A DNA stretch of 55,662 nucleotides from a virus. Below are positions 1 to 7,361 of the stretch, in pieces (positions within the stretch are counted from its first letter, which is position 1; each line of letters opens with the position of its first letter). The notes under the pieces were generated by a model. It worked only from the letters and a program-made list of their open reading frames with translations. It ran no database searches and had not been told where the DNA came from. Location of the stretch: positions 1-55,662 of the IMG/VR virus record IMGVR_UViG_3300011430_000013. One strand, given 5' to 3'. The translations under genes and the position numbers were made by a program.

Positions 1-69
1 AATTTTAATTTATTTTTTTTTCGTTCATACCAGCACGAACTTAAATACGGAGCGATACACCCCCATTGC

Positions 70-141
70 TTTAACGGACGGGGCTATACGCTCGGTTTGT
101 TTTTCACAAACTGGCGTTATAGCCCATGTTACCAGTAGTGC
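70..141 (+). repeat. attC-like stem-loop a (left edge of the methyltransferase cassette)
   Basis: An imperfect stem pairs 81-91 (GGGCTATACGC) with 114-125 (GCGTTATAGCCC), leaving one unpaired base on the right arm. An inner helix pairs GTTTGT (95-100) with ACAAAC (106-111). Outside the stem lie TTTAAC (70-75) and GTTACC (128-133), placed like the R'' and R' core sites of an integron attC. The unpaired base and the split stem are attC hallmarks. No integron integrase is visible, so this is inferred from structure and from the complementarity with 975-988. Confidence 0.4.
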
Positions 142-165
142 GGTTAATTATAGATAAAATTTAAT

Positions 166-975
166 ATGGAAAACGAAACAACTTTTAATAATTTTTTGTG
201 CGGTGGCAAACTTACTCACGGTTCTCTTTTTAGTGGAATTGGAGGATTTGAATTAGGTGCAGAATGGGCTGAAATACCAACATTATGGAATTGCGAAATA
301 TTACCATACCAACAAAAGATACTTAAACAACATTATCCAAATACAAAACAATATGCAGACATCAAAGAATTGCGAAACCCCGAATACTGCGACATCATTA
401 GCGGTGGATTCCCTTGCCAAGACATTTCAAATAGTGGAACAAAACTTGGAATTAAAGGACACCGAAGCGGATTGTGGGGCGAAATGTTTAGAATTATTCG
501 GGAAGTTAGACCTAAATACGTCATCATTGAAAACAGCCCAGCACTCATTATTCGAGGATTTGAACGAGTGTTATGCGACCTTTCCCAAATCGGGTATAAT
601 GCAGAATGGCAATGTTTATCGGGCAAGCAGTTTGGAACAACCCATAAACGAGAAAGAATATACTGCATTGCCTACTCCGATGGCTTCGGACAACAAGCAT
701 TTTATGAACCGAGTAGATTCGGTATTAAGTCGAGTAAAAATTGGGAAGCAGATAGCACTTGTTTCAGTATGCCAAATGAATGGCTTGACAGACCAGGAAA
801 TAGTTTCACTATACGAAGGGGTAATGACGTTCCCAATAAATTACACCGAATTAAAGGGTGTGGGAATGCCGTGATGCCAGTTATTGCTTACTATCTATTT
901 TCTTGTATTAAAAAAAGGGAGGAAAAAAAATTATTAAAAGTTGAACCGAAATGTTCAATCGAAGCACTAATGTAG
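166..975 (+). CDS. dcm: DNA (cytosine-5) methyltransferase
   Basis: Transfers a methyl group from SAM to C5 of cytosine in DNA; in phages it usually protects against host restriction. Visible motifs in order: I FSGIGGFELG (about residues 22-31), IV GGFPCQDIS with catalytic Cys 84, VI ENS (122-124, usually ENV), VIII GTTHKRERIY (about 157-166) and the motif X-like GNAVMP near the C terminus. At 269 residues it is short, with a very small target-recognition stretch between motifs VIII and IX, as in compact phage enzymes. It is flanked by inverted 14-mers (128-141 and 975-988) that suggest a mobile cassette. The +2 frame also carries a 205-codon ORF (257-874) with recognisable motifs; see findings. 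Confidence 0.9.
   Translation: MENETTFNNFLCGGKLTHGSLFSGIGGFELGAEWAEIPTLWNCEILPYQQKILKQHYPNTKQYADIKELRNPEYCDIISGGFPCQDISNSGTKLGIKGHRSGLWGEMFRIIREVRPKYVIIENSPALIIRGFERVLCDLSQIGYNAEWQCLSGKQFGTTHKRERIYCIAYSDGFGQQAFYEPSRFGIKSSKNWEADSTCFSMPNEWLDRPGNSFTIRRGNDVPNKLHRIKGCGNAVMPVIAYYLFSCIKKREEKKLLKVEPKCSIEALM
257..874 (+). other. Overlapping open frame inside the methyltransferase gene
   Basis: A 205-codon ORF lies entirely within the methyltransferase gene in another frame. Its second half reads FPKSGIMQNG, then a Tyr, then LPTPMASD, a signature I recall from widespread phage proteins annotated beside or as DNA methyltransferases. The conserved IAYSDG segment of the methyltransferase and LPTPMASD use the same bases. 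It may be an overprinted gene, a relic, or a by-product of the methyltransferase coding. I list it because the frame is long and motif-bearing, not because expression is shown. Confidence 0.25.
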
Positions 976-1030
976 CATTACTGGTAACGTTTTGCCGCTT
1001 TATGCAGTGCGATTATTAAGCAGGAACATC
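975..1030 (+). repeat. attC-like site b, between the methyltransferase and ASCH genes
   Basis: GCATTACTGGTAAC (975-988) is the reverse complement of 128-141 in 13 of 14 positions, as expected for the two ends of one integron-type cassette. It is followed by a weak stem (CC-GCTT against AAGC-a-GG, about 995-1024). The next junction reads AGGAAC (1022-1027), complementary to GTTCCT at 1555-1560 after the ASCH gene. No clean GTT core follows the stem, so the site is degenerate or of a divergent type. Confidence 0.35.
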
Positions 1031-1073
1031 ACTATGAAAAACGAAAGAAAAAATTAAAATAAAATTTAGAGCG

Positions 1074-1538
1074 ATGGCAAATATTTTACCCGTAATAACA
1101 TTATACCAACCGTGGGCTACTTGGATAATGAGAGAATGGAAAACAATAGAAACAAGAACCCACAACCGTTTTGCATCTTTAATTCACAGGCACGTTTTGA
1201 TACACGCAGGGCAAAGAACTGACGATAGCGACCTGACTGTAAAAAATCCATACCTGACTAAAGAACAAATATGTTTCAATCCCGATGAAGTAATTAACGG
1301 GGCAATATTAGGGAGCGTTTATGTAGATGCTTGTGGCTGGCTTTGCGGAGATAATTACGAGAACAAAAGCGCATTGATTGAAACAACAAACAGGTATGGA
1401 TTATTTTTAAAAGATGCAAAACGGTTTGACGAACCATTATATGTGAAGGGTGAAATGGGAATATGGTATTACGATTTAGATGCAAAACAGAAAGTTAAAA
1501 AACCAGTTACAAATGCGGGTCAGGAAATTTTATTTTAA
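1074..1538 (+). CDS. ASCH/PUA-like domain protein
   Basis: 154 residues matching the ASCH fold pattern: an early LYQPWATWI, then KTIETRTHN (about residues 23-31), a HVLIHAG strand, GAILGSVYV in the middle and GIWYY near the end. ASCH domains are PUA-related RNA- or nucleotide-binding folds; in phages their role is unknown, though some hydrolyse modified nucleosides. It sits alone between two attC-like structures, downstream of the cytosine methyltransferase and in the same direction, like the single gene of an integron cassette. Confidence 0.75.
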   Translation: MANILPVITLYQPWATWIMREWKTIETRTHNRFASLIHRHVLIHAGQRTDDSDLTVKNPYLTKEQICFNPDEVINGAILGSVYVDACGWLCGDNYENKSALIETTNRYGLFLKDAKRFDEPLYVKGEMGIWYYDLDAKQKVKKPVTNAGQEILF

Positions 1539-1554
1539 TTTTTTCCTCCCGAAA

Positions 1555-1630
1555 GTTCCTATGAAAACGGAAACTAAGCATTGCATTAAAGCGGCTTGTT
1601 ATGCGGTCGTTTTAATGCCGCATAACGTTC
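1555..1630 (+). repeat. attC-like site c with competing hairpins
   Basis: GTTATGCGG (1598-1606) pairs perfectly with CCGCATAAC (1618-1626). A second helix, AAC-t-AAGC (1572-1579) with GCTT-GTT (1594-1600), shares its GTT with the first. A third option pairs GCATTAAA (1583-1590) with TTTTAATGC (1610-1618). The CATAACGTTCCG boundary resembles cassette boundaries I recall from Bacteroidota genomes. From about 1630 to 1890 I see no convincing gene, only AT-rich sequence. Confidence 0.35.
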
Positions 1631-1893
1631 CGAAGATTAAGGAAGTTAAAAAATAAAAAATTAGGAAGCACCATGTTTCACTTACCGATACACTTTATAG
1701 AAAGCACAACTGCCCGAAGTTCCGACAATGCTTTTTATTTTTTAATTTACTTTAATCTTTTTGTTATCAGTAGTTGCCTTCCAGTAAACTTCAATCGAAG
1801 CCGTAAACCTTTTTTTCTTAAAACTTTTTTGAGGGTGGCTTTTATTTTTTCTCCCTTATTATCAAACACTTACAAATTTATTTTCAAAAACAC

Positions 1894-1924
1894 TTGTATA
1901 TCTCATATACACGATGTATATTTG
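1894..1924 (+). promoter_or_regulatory. Bacteroidota-type promoter with palindromic operator
   Basis: The -7 element TATATTTG (1917-1924) fits TAnnTTTG, with TTG at 1894-1896 about 20 nt upstream. The spacer holds a perfect palindrome TGTATA-N5-TATACA (1895-1911), well placed for a repressor that blocks RNA polymerase. It drives the small-gene group starting at 1967. Confidence 0.7.
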
Positions 1925-1966
1925 CACCGTGATTGTAATTCAGCACCCACATAAACAAATAAAGAA

Positions 1967-2335
1967 ATGAAAACTTATTCAGCAAATGACCACGCAAAAC
2001 TTGACACAGCAGAAAGAAAAAACTCTTTCATTAAATTTATGGAGTTAGAATATGCTGGTTACATTGATTCAGATTCAAAAAGAATATCTGCTCACAACGA
2101 TGGAGATTTTGATTGGTTCGTTGGAGAATGGCTTAAATGGTTTAACACAGAGGAAACTCTGTGTTCTGTGGAAACAAAAGGCGGTTCAACATGGTATGTT
2201 GATTTTCAAAGAAGGAGAAACCTGTTCAATGTTCATCAGGACGAAAAATTCAGAGTGCAAAGAAAAACAATGGGCGAAGCACTTGAATATATTTTTAACG
2301 CATTGGGCGGTAAGGCACATTTAAAATTCGCATAA
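1967..2335 (+). CDS. Hypothetical protein, first gene of the recombinase operon
   Basis: 122 residues, not recognised. Mixed, soluble composition rich in Trp and acidic residues (FDWFVGEWLKWF near residues 43-54). It starts about 40 nt after the consensus promoter and is followed after one base by the next ORF, so it is the lead gene of a short operon of unknowns that precedes the recombinase. A regulatory role is possible but not shown by any motif. Confidence 0.65.
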   Translation: MKTYSANDHAKLDTAERKNSFIKFMELEYAGYIDSDSKRISAHNDGDFDWFVGEWLKWFNTEETLCSVETKGGSTWYVDFQRRRNLFNVHQDEKFRVQRKTMGEALEYIFNALGGKAHLKFA

Positions 2336-2336
2336 C

Positions 2337-2543
2337 ATGGAAACGAAAAAAGTAAAAGCGAAAACAATCAAAGTGGGTGATGTTCTTTTTTACGAACACA
2401 CCCACAAGGATAAAACCTATTCAGGCACTCATTCAATTACAAGGGTGAGCGATATTGATAGAACGACTGTCAATATGAATTATGCCGAAGGTGGTTTCGG
2501 ATTGTATCAGAAAAACATTTTTGTAAACAAAGTAATTCAATGA
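2337..2543 (+). CDS. Hypothetical small protein
   Basis: 68 residues, Lys-rich N terminus (METKKVKAKTIKVGDVLFY) followed by a likely beta-rich body. The KVGDVLFYEH start resembles small beta-barrel folds, but no family can be named. It begins one base after the preceding stop and overlaps the next start (ATGA), so the three small genes are translationally coupled. Confidence 0.6.
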   Translation: METKKVKAKTIKVGDVLFYEHTHKDKTYSGTHSITRVSDIDRTTVNMNYAEGGFGLYQKNIFVNKVIQ

Positions 2544-2719
2544 GAAAAAATTTAGACATATCACCCGAAGCGGTAAAAGCATTGACACTGGAAGCGGTTA
2601 ATCAGAATACGGTTTTTAAATTGTATGCTGAACAAATATTGGAAGATGCAGCTAAACCTTTTATGAATTTGAAAAATTCAAAGAGCGTTGGCAAAAAAAG
2701 TTTTAAGAAAAAAAGATGA
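2540..2719 (+). CDS. Hypothetical basic small protein
   Basis: 59 residues beginning MRKNLDISPEAVKALTLEA and ending in a run of Lys and Arg. The start overlaps the previous stop as ATGA. A predicted helix with a very basic tail would suit a nucleic-acid-binding accessory factor, which is only inference. It sits 81 nt before the recombinase. Confidence 0.55.
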   Translation: MRKNLDISPEAVKALTLEAVNQNTVFKLYAEQILEDAAKPFMNLKNSKSVGKKSFKKKR

Positions 2720-2800
2720 TTAGCACTACACTTCATTCGGAGACGGGGCAATTACTGATAACGATACAATAAACGAATCTGTATTGATAATCAAACAACA

Positions 2801-3691
2801 ATGACGCACAAAGAAAAGTTTTTATCGGTTCTTTCTGTTAGAGATTTGCAACCAAATACTGTTAATACTTATACGACTATTTTTGATTCTTTCATGCGAT
2901 ATTGCATTTCTTTGAAATTAATTCCCGAAGATGTTTCAAGAGAGCAACTTATTTTTTATGTTTCAAAAATTAATTCTGATTCAATGAAGTGTCAGGCAAT
3001 AGGAATGCTCCATAATTTTTATGAGTTCGCTTTAATGCAGGGGGTTAAGTTATACAATTTCCCATATCCGCATAAAAAACGCGAACTACCGGATTATTTA
3101 ACCCCACAAGAGCTTAAATTGCTTTTTGACAATGTTTCAAATATTAAACAGCGAACAATTCTAAAACTTCAATATGCTTGCGGACTTCGTGTGCATGAGG
3201 TGTGTAAGATAAAGCGAAGTGATTTTATAAAAAAATGGGATGGCAATAATGAAAGATTTGTTTACGATTTAAAGATAATAGGAAAAGGCGGACATTATGG
3301 AATTATACCCGTACCAGAAGAAACAATTAATGAGATTTTTTCTTATTGGAAATGGTTAAAAGAAAGGCATCCTGAATATTTATTTAAAGGGCAGTTTCGG
3401 TCATCGTATTCAACAGCAACAGTTCAGCTAATTATAAGAAAAACATTGAGAAGTCTTGGAATAATAAAACGTGGTTCATCGCACCTGCTTAGAACAAGCC
3501 GGGCGGTTCACCTTCTTAATGCCGGAATAGACATTGCGTTTATTCAACGGCTTCTCCGACATCGTAGCATAAAAACGACACAGCAATATTTGGGATTCAA
3601 GACCGATGATATGCGGGTAGTGTTCAGAAATGCCGACCTGTTTTTACAAAAAGAATTTGAAATAAATCACAAACAATTAAAACAAGCATGA
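2801..3691 (+). CDS. Tyrosine recombinase / phage integrase
   Basis: 296 residues with an N-terminal core-binding domain (about 1-90) and a C-terminal catalytic domain. The full catalytic set is visible: Arg 130 in ACGLR, Lys 162 in the GKGG hairpin, HLLR (228-231), His 254 in RHRS and nucleophile Tyr 263 in QQYLGF. The HLLR-TSRAVHLL box differs from the commoner HxLRHSFATHL. It lacks the extra segment typical of integron IntI enzymes, so it looks like a XerC/D-like or prophage integrase. It probably integrates the element or resolves multimers; no att site could be identified. Confidence 0.88.
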   Translation: MTHKEKFLSVLSVRDLQPNTVNTYTTIFDSFMRYCISLKLIPEDVSREQLIFYVSKINSDSMKCQAIGMLHNFYEFALMQGVKLYNFPYPHKKRELPDYLTPQELKLLFDNVSNIKQRTILKLQYACGLRVHEVCKIKRSDFIKKWDGNNERFVYDLKIIGKGGHYGIIPVPEETINEIFSYWKWLKERHPEYLFKGQFRSSYSTATVQLIIRKTLRSLGIIKRGSSHLLRTSRAVHLLNAGIDIAFIQRLLRHRSIKTTQQYLGFKTDDMRVVFRNADLFLQKEFEINHKQLKQA

Positions 3692-3870
3692 CAGAAAAAG
3701 AAAAAATTATCTTCAACGACATCGAGGCAAAAGCGGAGTACAGAAAGCAGTTCCACCGCCTGCTGCCTACATCCGATATTGACAAACGATTTACCGTATC
3801 TGACCTCTATCGGATGGCATTAAAAAAGTATTTGCCTGAACTTAAAAAGTTAAAGGAATGGAGAGTTTAA
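3688..3870 (+). CDS. Hypothetical small protein after the recombinase
   Basis: 60 residues, mostly helical and charged (MTEKEKIIFNDIEAKAEYRK at the start, LPELKKLKEWRV at the end). The start overlaps the recombinase stop (ATGA), so it is co-translated with it. Small genes in this position are often directionality or accessory factors, but no motif supports that here. Two terminators follow. Confidence 0.6.
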   Translation: MTEKEKIIFNDIEAKAEYRKQFHRLLPTSDIDKRFTVSDLYRMALKKYLPELKKLKEWRV

Positions 3871-3909
3871 GTATCTTTACAAAACGGTTTTAGTTTTTAT
3901 TTTTTATTC

Positions 3910-3952
3910 CCGCAGGTCGGTTTCGGGTTAGTTGCTGACTTGCGGTTTTTTT
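3910..3952 (+). terminator. Rho-independent terminator after the recombinase operon
   Basis: CCGCAGGTC (3910-3918) pairs with GACTTGCGG (3937-3945), followed by seven T (3946-3952). It ends the 1967-3870 operon. Confidence 0.8.
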
Positions 3953-3993
3953 ATTACCTTTGTCTTATTAAGCACGAATCACTTTTCAAGAAG

Positions 3994-4023
3994 CCGCCAT
4001 TATTCCTCAAGTGGCGGTTTTTT
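3994..4023 (+). terminator. Second terminator
   Basis: CCGCCA (3994-3999) pairs with TGGCGG (4012-4017), followed by six T. Tandem terminators insulate the recombinase operon from the gene at 4040. Confidence 0.75.
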
Positions 4024-4039
4024 ATTATCTTTACCATCC

Positions 4040-4969
4040 TTGAAAATCTACATCACCTCCGAAGATAGCGGATATGTCAGTACCGCAGCCCTGCAAGCGG
4101 ATGTTCATGGGGTGTATCACAAAGCAACATGGTACAGCTTACAGGATGCTAACGGTAAGTTAAATCAAATAAATCTTACCGCTTATTATAACCGATGTAA
4201 AGCGTATGTAGCAACCGGCAAGAAGCTGATGATAGGCATTACTGCCGGGACAACTTCCTCCGCTTGCCTTTATCCGAGTGTTAATAAGTTACACTTTAAA
4301 GAGTACCGGGATGGCACACAAATCATGGACGAGTTCTGGCTTCCAAATGTCATGGATGTGGATTACTCAAACAAATGGCTAAACTTCCTCAACCTGTTTT
4401 TCGCATGGATTAAATCTACGGATATTTGGAAGGATGTGGATATGCTAAAGCTCACAGGGATTAACCGCGATAGCCAAGAGATAAGGCTTACCACCCAAAC
4501 ACCCTTTATCATCAAAACACCGCTTGCCACCGATGCCGATGCTATATGGACTTCGGTAGGCTATAATAAACAAGTAATCATTAACCTTTGGAAAAACATT
4601 GTTGATAAGGTAAAGTTACAGGGAAAGGATTTTACAATGGCGTTAATTACCAACAAGGCTTTCCCGCTTGAAAGTTTTCCCTTTCAGAACACTACTCTAA
4701 CGCTTAGGGATTACGTTGTTTTAAAGGGAGGCTATGTTCAGAGTAACGCCCTGACAGAAACCGCAGGCACGCCCGCAATAGTAACGCAGTGTCCTAAGTT
4801 CGGTTTTCAGGTGCATCGCCAGAAATATGATAAGATAATCGTTACCGATGAAGTTTTTGAAAACGTATTAAGAAATGGCATGAACAAAGGAGCGAAGTTT
4901 GTGGAGATATGGGATAGAAATGCGGTGAATCATAAGGAGGTGGTGGAAAAGATTAATGCGTTAAATTAA
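4040..4969 (+). CDS. Putative TIM-barrel glycoside-hydrolase-like protein
   Basis: About 309 residues if translation starts at the TTG at 4040. The frame stays open back to an ATG at 3932, but that start lies inside two terminators and gives a nonsense-like N terminus. Alternating strands and helices, with stretches such as KKLMIGITAG, DVDMLKLTG and VEIWDRNAVN, read like a (beta/alpha)8 hydrolase; the exact family is not recognised. It converges on the end of the late operon (9-nt overlap) and could be a wall- or glycan-degrading enzyme. No promoter was found between it and the terminators. Confidence 0.45.
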   Translation: MKIYITSEDSGYVSTAALQADVHGVYHKATWYSLQDANGKLNQINLTAYYNRCKAYVATGKKLMIGITAGTTSSACLYPSVNKLHFKEYRDGTQIMDEFWLPNVMDVDYSNKWLNFLNLFFAWIKSTDIWKDVDMLKLTGINRDSQEIRLTTQTPFIIKTPLATDADAIWTSVGYNKQVIINLWKNIVDKVKLQGKDFTMALITNKAFPLESFPFQNTTLTLRDYVVLKGGYVQSNALTETAGTPAIVTQCPKFGFQVHRQKYDKIIVTDEVFENVLRNGMNKGAKFVEIWDRNAVNHKEVVEKINALN

Positions 4970-5392
4970 GCCCAATCCTACTATGCTGCCAATTATCAAC
5001 AGCCGCCAATACCATGCTAATTTAATTTTGTGACAGAATATAAACGCCACTAATCCATAAATTATTATTTCAAATATTTCTACTTTGTGAGGATTACCAA
5101 TCAGTTCATCAAATAAATCATTTACCGTTATAGATAGCAGCCCCACAGTCAGCGAGTGGTCAATAATATTGTAGGTGTTTAAGAAAAGATATTGAAGAAT
5201 TATCAGCAGCGAAATCAGGTAGCCGATGTACCAAAACTTATCCCCGCTTAATGGAACGCATTCACAAACAGGCAGCAGCCGGTAAAGGTTGGTGTGGATA
5301 AGAATAATGACTAACGCTGTGCGTACGCCATATCGGTTAGTGAGGTCTTGATGGCGGATGAGAACCCGTTTTAAGGTCTGCCGCAACGTCAT
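4961..5392 (-). CDS. Small multi-pass membrane protein
   Basis: About 143 residues with three or four hydrophobic segments (for example around FWYIGYLISLLIILQYLFL and WYWRLLIIGSIVGLGLI). Last gene of the late operon, so a lysis or membrane role is possible, but no family was recognised. An alternative start at 5431 adds 13 residues and enlarges the overlap with the preceding gene. Confidence 0.5.
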   Translation of the reverse strand: MTLRQTLKRVLIRHQDLTNRYGVRTALVIILIHTNLYRLLPVCECVPLSGDKFWYIGYLISLLIILQYLFLNTYNIIDHSLTVGLLSITVNDLFDELIGNPHKVEIFEIIIYGLVAFIFCHKIKLAWYWRLLIIGSIVGLGLI

Positions 5393-5573
5393 CAGCCTTG
5401 TCGTCAAATTCGCTTTGTTGAATCTCGTCATTGGCGTTCATTTCCGCTTCCTCCTCACCGAACTCAACTTTTACTTTGTAGCAACCTTCGGATTCTATCA
5501 GCTTTCGTTTAAAGGTTGGGGTGAAGGTATAATACGCGGTTTCTTCTTCCGTGATTACTTTGTAATATGCCAT
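5337..5573 (-). CDS. Hypothetical acidic small protein
   Basis: 78 residues with a strand-rich N terminus (MAYYKVITEEETAYYTF) and an acidic middle (GEEEAEMNANDE). The start abuts the stop of the PAS-domain gene. Not recognised. The last part overlaps the membrane-protein gene in another frame. Confidence 0.5.
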   Translation of the reverse strand: MAYYKVITEEETAYYTFTPTFKRKLIESEGCYKVKVEFGEEEAEMNANDEIQQSEFDDKADDVAADLKTGSHPPSRPH

Positions 5574-6248
5574 TTATAGTTTTTTTAAGGTGCAGGTGTA
5601 GCCTGTTGTTTTTCCGTTTGGTTTTCCGATAAATCTTACTTTGAAGTCAGGGGAGTTTGTTACCCGTAATTCAATATCAAAGATGCTGTTGCTTAATACT
5701 TTTGCTATTACTTGTTGGTACGCCCGAAGTTGGTCATCCTGATGAAAAATATTAAAGTAGTTTGTTTCGGTAATTTCTTCTATTTTCTTGCCCGACCATT
5801 CTAATACCGTTTCATTAGCAGAGAGCAAATGTCCGTTTGAATCCAATTCAAGAATGCCGAAATTAGTATGGTCAAATATTACCTTTTGCCCCGCCCGTAA
5901 TTTATTAACGCTACGGTCAATATTCAGTACAGTGTCTTTTAGGCTTTTGCCGCCATTGCTTGTCAGCTCGTTTTTTATCTCCGTTTGCCCCAATAGAATC
6001 TGGTCAAGAACATCATTCTTTGCTACCATCTGTTTTTCAAGCCATGCGATTCTTTTCATAAACGGTATTCTAACGTATATCCATTTTAAAGGCACTAAAA
6101 CTTTGTGCCTTACCTTGCGAAAGGTTAATGCAAGTGCGGTTATCCCAGCTATCAACTCTGCCGTGATTCTGATTGCCTCTGGTAATTCTGCAAACCATTT
6201 AATGTTGATTGAGATTAGGTGGGCTGCCCCGTATAGTTCCTGTACCAT
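5574..6248 (-). CDS. PAS-domain membrane protein
   Basis: 224 residues. An N-terminal hydrophobic segment (about 25-45, ELIAGITALALTF) is followed by a basic stretch, a likely coiled coil (about 65-115) and a C-terminal PAS fold (about 125-224). The PAS part shows GILELDSNGHLLSANETVLEW, then EEITETNYFNIFHQDD, as in the PAS core. PAS domains sense small ligands or redox state and normally feed a kinase, but no kinase or output domain follows. In a phage lysis-like region this could let envelope state affect a membrane function; that is inference. Confidence 0.7.
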   Translation of the reverse strand: MVQELYGAAHLISINIKWFAELPEAIRITAELIAGITALALTFRKVRHKVLVPLKWIYVRIPFMKRIAWLEKQMVAKNDVLDQILLGQTEIKNELTSNGGKSLKDTVLNIDRSVNKLRAGQKVIFDHTNFGILELDSNGHLLSANETVLEWSGKKIEEITETNYFNIFHQDDQLRAYQQVIAKVLSNSIFDIELRVTNSPDFKVRFIGKPNGKTTGYTCTLKKL

Positions 6249-6396
6249 GTTCGTTTGAGGTTTGGTTGGATGAACTTGGGGTTAAAAGTTCTAATAATTC
6301 GAGCAGCACAATATATGAGGCACAGTAGTCCTCGGTGGTAACTATAATAGGATTCTCGATTGGGGTATCGGGGCTGACTCGTTCTATTAATAGCAT
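6199..6396 (-). CDS. Hypothetical small protein
   Basis: 65 residues, not recognised. It overlaps the start of the PAS gene by 50 nt. A second ORF in another frame (6215-6403) covers the same DNA; this frame has the more protein-like composition. Either could be spurious. Confidence 0.3.
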   Translation of the reverse strand: MLLIERVSPDTPIENPIIVTTEDYCASYIVLLELLELLTPSSSNQTSNEHGTGTIRGSPPNLNQH

Positions 6397-6454
6397 AAGG
6401 CAAATGTATATTAAAAGTTAAACGAAAAATACCATAAGTAATAAAGTTGTGAAC

Positions 6455-6670
6455 CTACTTTTTACTTTCATTGTCTTTTCTCTCCTCCTCTTTTCCTTCT
6501 AATCTTCCGAGGTCTTTTGCTTCGGCTATGCGTACCGTTAAGCCCGAATTTATAAGTTGATGCACTTGTGATATTTTGTTCCGGTTTTTTAAAGACACAA
6601 TTAGTCCCGCTACCGCTGCTATGGTCGGGGCTGCGGATACTATCAATGCCAGCTGTACTGATTCGCTCAT
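6455..6670 (-). CDS. Holin-like small membrane protein
   Basis: 71 residues: a short N terminus, one hydrophobic helix (about 7-26, LALIVSAAPTIAAVAGLIV) and a long charged tail ending in EEERKDNESKK. Size, topology and position near the end of the late operon suit a holin or holin-like factor, but there is no family-specific motif. It lies just downstream of the beta-barrel protein gene. Confidence 0.5.
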   Translation of the reverse strand: MSESVQLALIVSAAPTIAAVAGLIVSLKNRNKISQVHQLINSGLTVRIAEAKDLGRLEGKEEERKDNESKK

Positions 6671-6676
6671 ATTGGA

Positions 6677-7135
6677 TTAAAAAATGATTGCCGTTCCAAC
6701 ACTTGTAGAAATTGTTTCCACATCGCCCCAACTCCTTCTTATGCCGTTTAACTTTAATGTGAACATATCGCTTAACCGTAACGAGTAGCCTACACCCATT
6801 CCTAAAAAATGCCTGTGATGGTCGTCCGAAAACTTGCTTGCAGGCTCGCTTTCGTCAAAATCCACGCCCACATCCAAGCAAAAATAAAACCTGCTGTCAT
6901 CGGTTGGCTTTATAACCAACGCCTCGCTTCGGATGCCGATTTGGAAGTAGTCAAATTCTGAATTGGTCGAAGCCCATCCGCCCCATTTTATTAAAGTGCC
7001 TGTTAAATAGCTTGCCTCAAACTGAAACTGATTGATGTCTAATACAGGATTTGTCGGTTCATATGCCGTAGCAATTCCTAACTGCCCCTTGCATGTTGCG
7101 GCAATGAGCATAAATAGTATGATTAATTTTTTCAT
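6677..7135 (-). CDS. Secreted beta-barrel-like outer membrane protein
   Basis: 152 residues. A signal peptide (MKKLIILFMLIAATCKG) precedes a body of alternating aromatic strands (for example FYFCLDVGVDF, LGMGVGYSLRL, TLKLNGI), typical of small outer-membrane barrels or porin-like folds. The start overlaps the lipoprotein stop (ATGA). In a phage late region it may alter the host surface or assist lysis; the function is unknown. Confidence 0.6.
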   Translation of the reverse strand: MKKLIILFMLIAATCKGQLGIATAYEPTNPVLDINQFQFEASYLTGTLIKWGGWASTNSEFDYFQIGIRSEALVIKPTDDSRFYFCLDVGVDFDESEPASKFSDDHHRHFLGMGVGYSLRLSDMFTLKLNGIRRSWGDVETISTSVGTAIIF

Positions 7136-7353
7136 TTTAATTTGTTTTTTGGTTTTATAAGAAATGTTACCGTGTCGCCCGGTGAATAAAGTTCTTTTGA
7201 ATCCAGCACCACTGACGTATGTTCAAGTGAATGTTCGTACCATGTTCCGTTTTTTGTTGATTTCATTTTTACTGTATCAATGACATAGTTGTCGCGAATA
7301 TGTACTGAACACGAGCTAAAGATAATTGATAATATAATGCACAAGAGTTTCAT
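7132..7353 (-). CDS. Small lipoprotein
   Basis: 73 residues when started at the second Met (7353). That start gives a textbook lipoprotein signal, MKLLCIILSIIFSSCS, with lipid-anchored Cys at about residue 15. The longer reading from 7398 buries the signal and overlaps the tail spike gene. It could act as a spanin-like or surface-exclusion lipoprotein, but nothing in the mature part decides this. Confidence 0.6.
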   Translation of the reverse strand: MKLLCIILSIIFSSCSVHIRDNYVIDTVKMKSTKNGTWYEHSLEHTSVVLDSKELYSPGDTVTFLIKPKNKLK

Positions 7354-7361
7354 TTGGCATA

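Noticed and set aside
1673-1954. 93-codon plus-strand ORF
   Set aside because: Low-complexity Phe/Ser/Leu-rich translation, overlaps the promoter and operator at 1894-1924, and lies in AT-rich spacer after an attC-like site.
2801-3691. Recombinase as the integron integrase of the left cassettes
   Set aside because: Catalytic residues are fine, but the additional segment between the second and third conserved patches that marks IntI enzymes is absent, and no attI site was seen.
6215-6403. 62-codon minus-strand ORF
   Set aside because: Competes with the 6199-6396 frame and has a less protein-like Tyr/Arg-rich composition; both remain weak.
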